From Chrysochromulina parva (Eukaryota > Haptophyta > Prymnesiales > Chrysochromulinaceae): DNA of 50,651 nucleotides. The DNA is taken from contig PJAB01000053.1 of assembly GCA_002887195.1 (NCBI GenBank), positions 1-50,651 of the forward strand, written 5' to 3'. Within the stretch, counting starts at the first letter, position 1. The number at the start of each line of letters is the position of its first letter. Below are positions 46,259-50,651 of this stretch, in pieces. The translations under genes were made by a program, and so were the position numbers. Below the pieces are notes generated by a model. It was not told the DNA's origin, did not search any database, and saw nothing but the letters and a program-made list of their open reading frames with translations.

Positions 46259-47346
46259 TCACCAAACGATTCGACCGTCGGAGGCGAAAGTGAAATTCCC
46301 GCCTGCTGCAGGTTGGGCGCCGCCTGTGGCCTGCATCATGCCAGGCTGCATCATGCCGGGTTGCATCATGCCGGGCTGCATCATGCCAGGCTGCATCATG
46401 CCGGGTTGCATCATGCCGGGCTGCATCATGCCGGGCTGCATCGTGCCGGGTTGCATCATGCCTTGCTGCATCATGCCTTGCTGCATCATGCCTTGCTGCA
46501 TCATGCCTTGCTGCATCATGCCGGGCTGCATCATGCCGGGCTGCATCATGCCGGGCTGCATCATGCCGGCGCCCGGCGCCATGCTCGGTGTGGAGGGTCC
46601 AGCTGGGGCACCCGGCGTGGCTGGGGCAGCCGACGTGGACGGCGGCGCGGAAGAAACAGGCGCCGCGGGCGAAGCAGGAGCGGCGGCGCCCGCGGATGCC
46701 GTTGCGGGCGTGCCGTTCATCATACCGGGCTGCATCATGCCGGGCTGCATCATGCCGGGCTGCATCATCCCAGGCTGCATCATGCCGGGCTGCATCATCC
46801 CAGGCTGCATCATGCCGGGCTGCATCATCCCAGGCTGCACCATGCCGGGCTGCATCATCCCAGGCTGCATCATGCCGGGCTGCACCATCCCGGGCTGCAT
46901 CATGCCCCCTGTGGGGGTGGGTGCCGCCTTGGAGTTGGGGTCGAGCGCCATGGATTGCGGCTGGACCGGGGACACATTCGGGACGGGCGCAGCCCCTTCA
47001 TCCTTATTCCAGTGCTGTGTCTTGCATGTGACGACCATCGAGTTGGACAGGCCAGCGAATGCAGGCGGCACCCACGTCACACGCCCCTCGTCTGCGTCAC
47101 CCTTGTGAACGACTGCCTCCTCCCTTGGCCGGCCAAGGAGCTGTCAGTGGGCGAGCGAGTTGTGAGCAGCCATTGTCAGCAGCCATCAGGTGATAGGAGC
47201 CCGCAAGGCATTGGGGGGGGGGGAGCAGCGGCAATTGGGGGGCTTGCTCTGCGCACCTCGAGGAGATTGCTTGACACAGAGATCTTGGAGTCGTTATCCT
47301 CGAGCCCCGCCCACAGGTCTTCCTCGTCGTCGTCAGTCACCGCCAT
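46259..47346 (-). CDS. MQPG-repeat low-complexity protein, two exons
   Basis: Inferred CDS: complement of 47257-47346 joined to 46259-47101 (310 aa). Exon 1 codes an acidic start, MAVTDDDEEDLWAGLEDNDS. Exon 2 continues GDADEGRVTWVPPAFAGLSN, CKTQHWNKDEG and a Pro-rich linker, then two blocks of the pentapeptide Met-Met-Gln-Pro-Gly separated by an Ala/Pro/Ser linker; the end is NFTFASDGRIVW. The splice GAG|GTGCGC ... TTCACAAG|GGT is phase 0 and supplies an ATG that exon 2 lacks. The antisense frame over the repeats is also open but is only Cys-Ile-Met-Pro-Gly repeats. The protein is not recognised; the Trp-containing segment around WVPPAFAGL may be the functional part and the repeats a phase-separating tail. 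Confidence 0.65.
46331..46905 (-). repeat. Two arrays of a 15-base tandem repeat
   Basis: Unit GGCTGCATCATGCCG on the plus strand, with CCG/CCA/CCT variants, at about 46331-46566 and 46720-46905. It codes for MMQPG on the minus strand. Variants are grouped (CCTTG copies together), a sign of local duplication. Confidence 0.92.
47102..47256 (-). other. Inferred intron (155 bases) in MQPG gene
   Basis: Donor GTGCGCAGAG, acceptor TTCACAAG, phase 0. Contains CTGATGGCTGCTGACAATGG, loosely similar to the TGATGGCCTCTGATGGCC of the SERGT intron units. Confidence 0.65.
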
Positions 47347-47572
47347 CAGCTTCGGAAGAAACCTTGGCGCTTTGGCAAAATCGAGCCCGTCTGTTCGCCA
47401 CGGGAAGAACGCAGAAAGGGGTGGAATCTAAACCAGGGGAGATAGAATAACTCCGCAAGAAGTCCGCAAGGCCAATAGAGAACTTGATTTCAGCACTTCG
47501 ATTTCTTCACCACTCCCAAAGCAAGCAAACAAGCATCTTCGCTCCATCGCGTCATAGCTTTTCTACGCTCGC

Positions 47573-49462
47573 CTATCGCCGCAGGCGCTTTGGACCGTCT
47601 TCACGTTTCGCATCCACGCTCACGGCACCGCCGGGTGACCCCACTGCCTCAGTTTCGGAGCCTGCTGGCGTGGTCGTCGCCCCCGCCATCTCCACACCGC
47701 CGCCTTCGGCCGCCGCTACACTGGGCGCCGAGGCGGAGATTCGAAAGCTCGCACTCGCCTCGGCCTCAAAGGCACCTTCGCTCGAGCTGGCGACGCCATC
47801 GACCCCACTGCCCTCGCCCGCACTGCCAGCGTCGGCGCCATCTTGAGCGGCGCCATCTGCCACGGCTGCACCGCAGCTACTGCCGCCGCTGCCACCGCCG
47901 CCGCGCGAGTACCGCCGGATCTCGCTCACAATCTTCTTGCGCACCTGCGGCACACGGATATCGGTTCCTTCGAAGTCGATGGTTGCCGCGTCCACCGGCC
48001 GCTGCGCCAGCTGAAACGGCGCGCGCATCTGCATGGAAGCAAAGAAGGGGTGATCCATCGCGGCGCGCACCTGTGGAAAAGGGAGCAAGGCGCCGTGGTG
48101 AGCACTTGCATGCTCGGCATCCCTGGGCTCTCCATGGCGGCACGCACAGAGCAGCGCTCGCGCGGCCGGAACTGCCGCCTCTCCGTCTGATGAGGGGGGC
48201 AATCAGACGCACTCAGGCCAGGCACTCAATGGCGCACCGAGCAGCGCTCGCTCGGCCGGAACTGAAGCATGGCCTGCAGCAGCGCGATGGCCTCGGGCGG
48301 CGCTCCGGGCGTGAGCTCTTCGAAAGGCGTCGCCGCCACCGGATCGAGCGAGTTCAGCAGTTCCCGCATCTCGGCGCGCTCAACCCACTGGAACGGCCCT
48401 TGCGGCGTGCCGATCACCTTGAAGATGACATTGAGCTGGTCGAGCGAGGCGGGGGACTCCAAGTCGTCCGAGTTGGGAGAGAGCGGGAAGCAAGACTGTC
48501 CGGGGAAGAGCGCGTTCCGCTCGATGGCCGGCCTTTCCGCTTCGGGAAGCATCAAGAGGAGTTCGGCGAAGATGCACGCGAAGGACCACGCATCGATGGC
48601 GGTGGTGTACCGCTGGAGCAAAATGAGCTCCGGCGCGCGGTACCAGCGCGTCACCACGTGCGAGGTCATCTGGCGCGTCACTTTGGGGCCCGAGCCTGTG
48701 CCCGAGCCTGTCATGCTCACGAGCGAGGGTGATCGCTGAAGCCCCAGTGCTGCCGGCGCGAGCGTGCGCTCCTGAGCACGCCAATCCTCCTCGTTGACGA
48801 CCCGGCTGAGCCCAAAGTCGCAGATCTTGACGTCGCACGTGCCCGAGAGAAGCACATTGGCGGGCTTGAGGTCTCGGTGTAGCACGTGTGCCGAGTGCAG
48901 ATACAGCAGCGCCGAGAGCATCTGGTGGCAGATCCATTGCACGTGCGCCACCGTGATCGTCTGCGACGACGCGATCAGCTTGCGTAGGTCGAGGTCGACA
49001 AAGTCGAAGACGACCCAGAGGTCGCTGAAAGATGATTCCGAGGTGGGGGCAAGCACGTCGCGGATGGAGATGATGTTGTCGTGCGAAAGGTGGCGCAGGA
49101 TGCGCAGCTCACGCAGGATCCGCTTCGCCTCCGTTGCCTGTCCGAAGCAGTTGTGGATCTTCTTGATGGCCACCTTCTCCTCGGGCACTACTTCGTCTCC
49201 CCTCGAAGGTGTGGCCTGCATCGCGGCCCACACCTCTCCATCTGTGCGAGCCGAAAAAGATCGGGCAGAGGTGCACACTGACAAGCGTGAGAGGAAGACA
49301 GAGTGGAAGCGTCTCGGGAAGGGCTCCGATGCAGAGCTGGGCTGGTGCGCGGAGGTGTGCCAGCAGCTGCGCACTTGCGCCGCTCCCGAGGTGGTTGATC
49401 AGCCGGTAATTCTCACGCACGTCGGCGCGGACGCCTCGGAAGAAGCGGCTCTCCGATTGCAT
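47573..49462 (-). CDS. MAP kinase with TSH activation-loop motif, three exons
   Basis: Inferred CDS: complement of 49375-49462, 48238-49241 and 47573-48070 (529 aa). Splicing exon 1 to exon 2 rebuilds the Gly loop (LGSGANGEVWAA). Catalytic features are VAIKK (Lys56), HRDLKPANVLL, DFGLSRV and RWYRAPELILL, all intact; the CMGC insert follows. The activation loop reads MTSHVVTRWYRAPE: the usual Thr-x-Tyr is Thr-Ser-His, as in the atypical MAP2-type kinases known from apicomplexans, so dual Thr/Tyr phosphorylation is impossible. Exon 3 supplies the last kinase helix (VRAAMDHPFF) and a disordered Ser/Ala/Gly tail. The second intron has an unusual internal duplication (see findings). The ATG at 49522 is an alternative start. 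Confidence 0.88.
48071..48147 (-). repeat. Introner-like unit A in MAP kinase intron 2 (77 bases)
   Basis: Begins GTGCGTGCC and ends TTTTCCACAG. Its 3' module at 48088-48113 (GCATGCAAGTGCTCACCACG and on) is shared with the EF-hand gene intron, 25 of 26 bases. Confidence 0.75.
48148..48171 (-). other. 24-base relic or microexon inside MAP kinase intron 2
   Basis: Reads Phe-Arg-Pro-Arg-Glu-Arg-Cys-Ser in frame, a near copy of the exon 2 end Phe-Arg-Pro-Ser-Glu-Arg-Cys-Ser. It is flanked by GGCGGCAG before and GTGCGTG after, so it could be spliced in as a microexon. The canonical kinase sequence is obtained when it is skipped. Confidence 0.6.
48172..48237 (-). repeat. Introner-like unit B in MAP kinase intron 2 (66 bases)
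   Basis: Begins GTGCGCCATTGAG, contains TCTGATTGCCCCCCTCATCA, ends GGCGGCAG. Same length and shared core as the SERGT intron unit at 34972-35037. Confidence 0.75.
49242..49374 (-). other. Intron 1 of MAP kinase gene (133 bases)
   Basis: Donor A|GTGCGCAG, acceptor GGCTCGCACAG|AT, phase 1. Removal rebuilds the glycine-rich loop. Confidence 0.85.

Positions 49463-50651
<1,189 letters not shown>

Noticed and set aside
46331..46905. Possible CRISPR-like array
   Set aside because: Contiguous 15-base tandem units without spacers, in a coding frame of a eukaryote.
45930..47108. Long plus-strand frame of Cys-Ile-Met-Pro-Gly repeats
   Set aside because: It is the antisense of the 15-base array; the minus strand has a supporting acidic first exon and non-repetitive flanks.

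Overview
The window looks like nuclear DNA of a GC-rich, flagellated, photosynthetic eukaryote with a red-lineage secondary plastid; a haptophyte is my best guess, a pelagophyte or other stramenopile is possible. The evidence is eukaryotic gene content (ribosomal protein P0, CDC20, a MAP kinase, PIG-U, mitochondrial hinge protein), spliceosomal introns, a sperm-tail PG-rich repeat (flagellar) protein, and proteins whose N-termini combine a signal peptide with a Phe just after the cleavage site (bipartite plastid leaders, e.g. the tocopherol methyltransferase and the DUF1279 protein). No bacterial operons, rRNA, tRNA or CRISPR were found.

Layout. 0-10 kb: a small hypothetical gene, a LYCHOS/GPR155-like permease plus 7TM protein (-), a secreted beta-propeller protein with a DEP-repeat linker (-) head-to-head with an Ala-rich coiled-coil protein (+). 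10-18.3 kb: a JmjC/cupin_8 oxygenase with one inferred intron (-), hypothetical proteins, a plastid DUF1279 protein (+), a catalytically dead dual-specificity phosphatase (-), and a three-exon hinge protein QCR6/UQCRH (+). 18.8-27.7 kb is a run of minus-strand genes: gamma-tocopherol methyltransferase, RPLP0, CDC20, PIG-U, a small membrane protein, and a two-exon EF-hand/coiled-coil protein. 28-29.2 kb has coding-like but unresolved exons. 29.3-32.8 kb: a CCCH zinc-finger protein with a very long Pro/Gln tract (+). 33.6-45.5 kb: a two-exon peptidyl-serine galactosyltransferase-like protein (-) head-to-head with a LON-domain protein (+), a SHIPPO protein (-) head-to-head with a short repeat protein (+), a TPR plus PhyH-type oxygenase (-) head-to-head with a hypothetical protein (+), a GFA/CENP-V-like protein (-), and an acidic coiled-coil protein (+). 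46-49.5 kb: an MQPG-repeat protein (-) and a TSH-type MAP kinase (-). The last 180 bases begin an adenylate/UMP-CMP kinase (+) that runs off the end.

The most interesting signal is in the introns. Ten inferred introns restore conserved proteins; five of them start GTGCGC. Several are built from related, repeated units: a 66-base unit occurs in the galactosyltransferase intron (as a tandem 66+74 pair) and in the MAP kinase intron, and a second 3'-end module is shared between the MAP kinase intron and the EF-hand gene intron. Splice junction sequence is directly repeated at the unit borders, and the kinase intron carries a degenerate copy of its own exon-exon junction. This is the pattern expected of introner-like elements and intron gain by duplication. 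A second theme is a 16-base motif shared by two divergent promoters, with a related repeat in a third.
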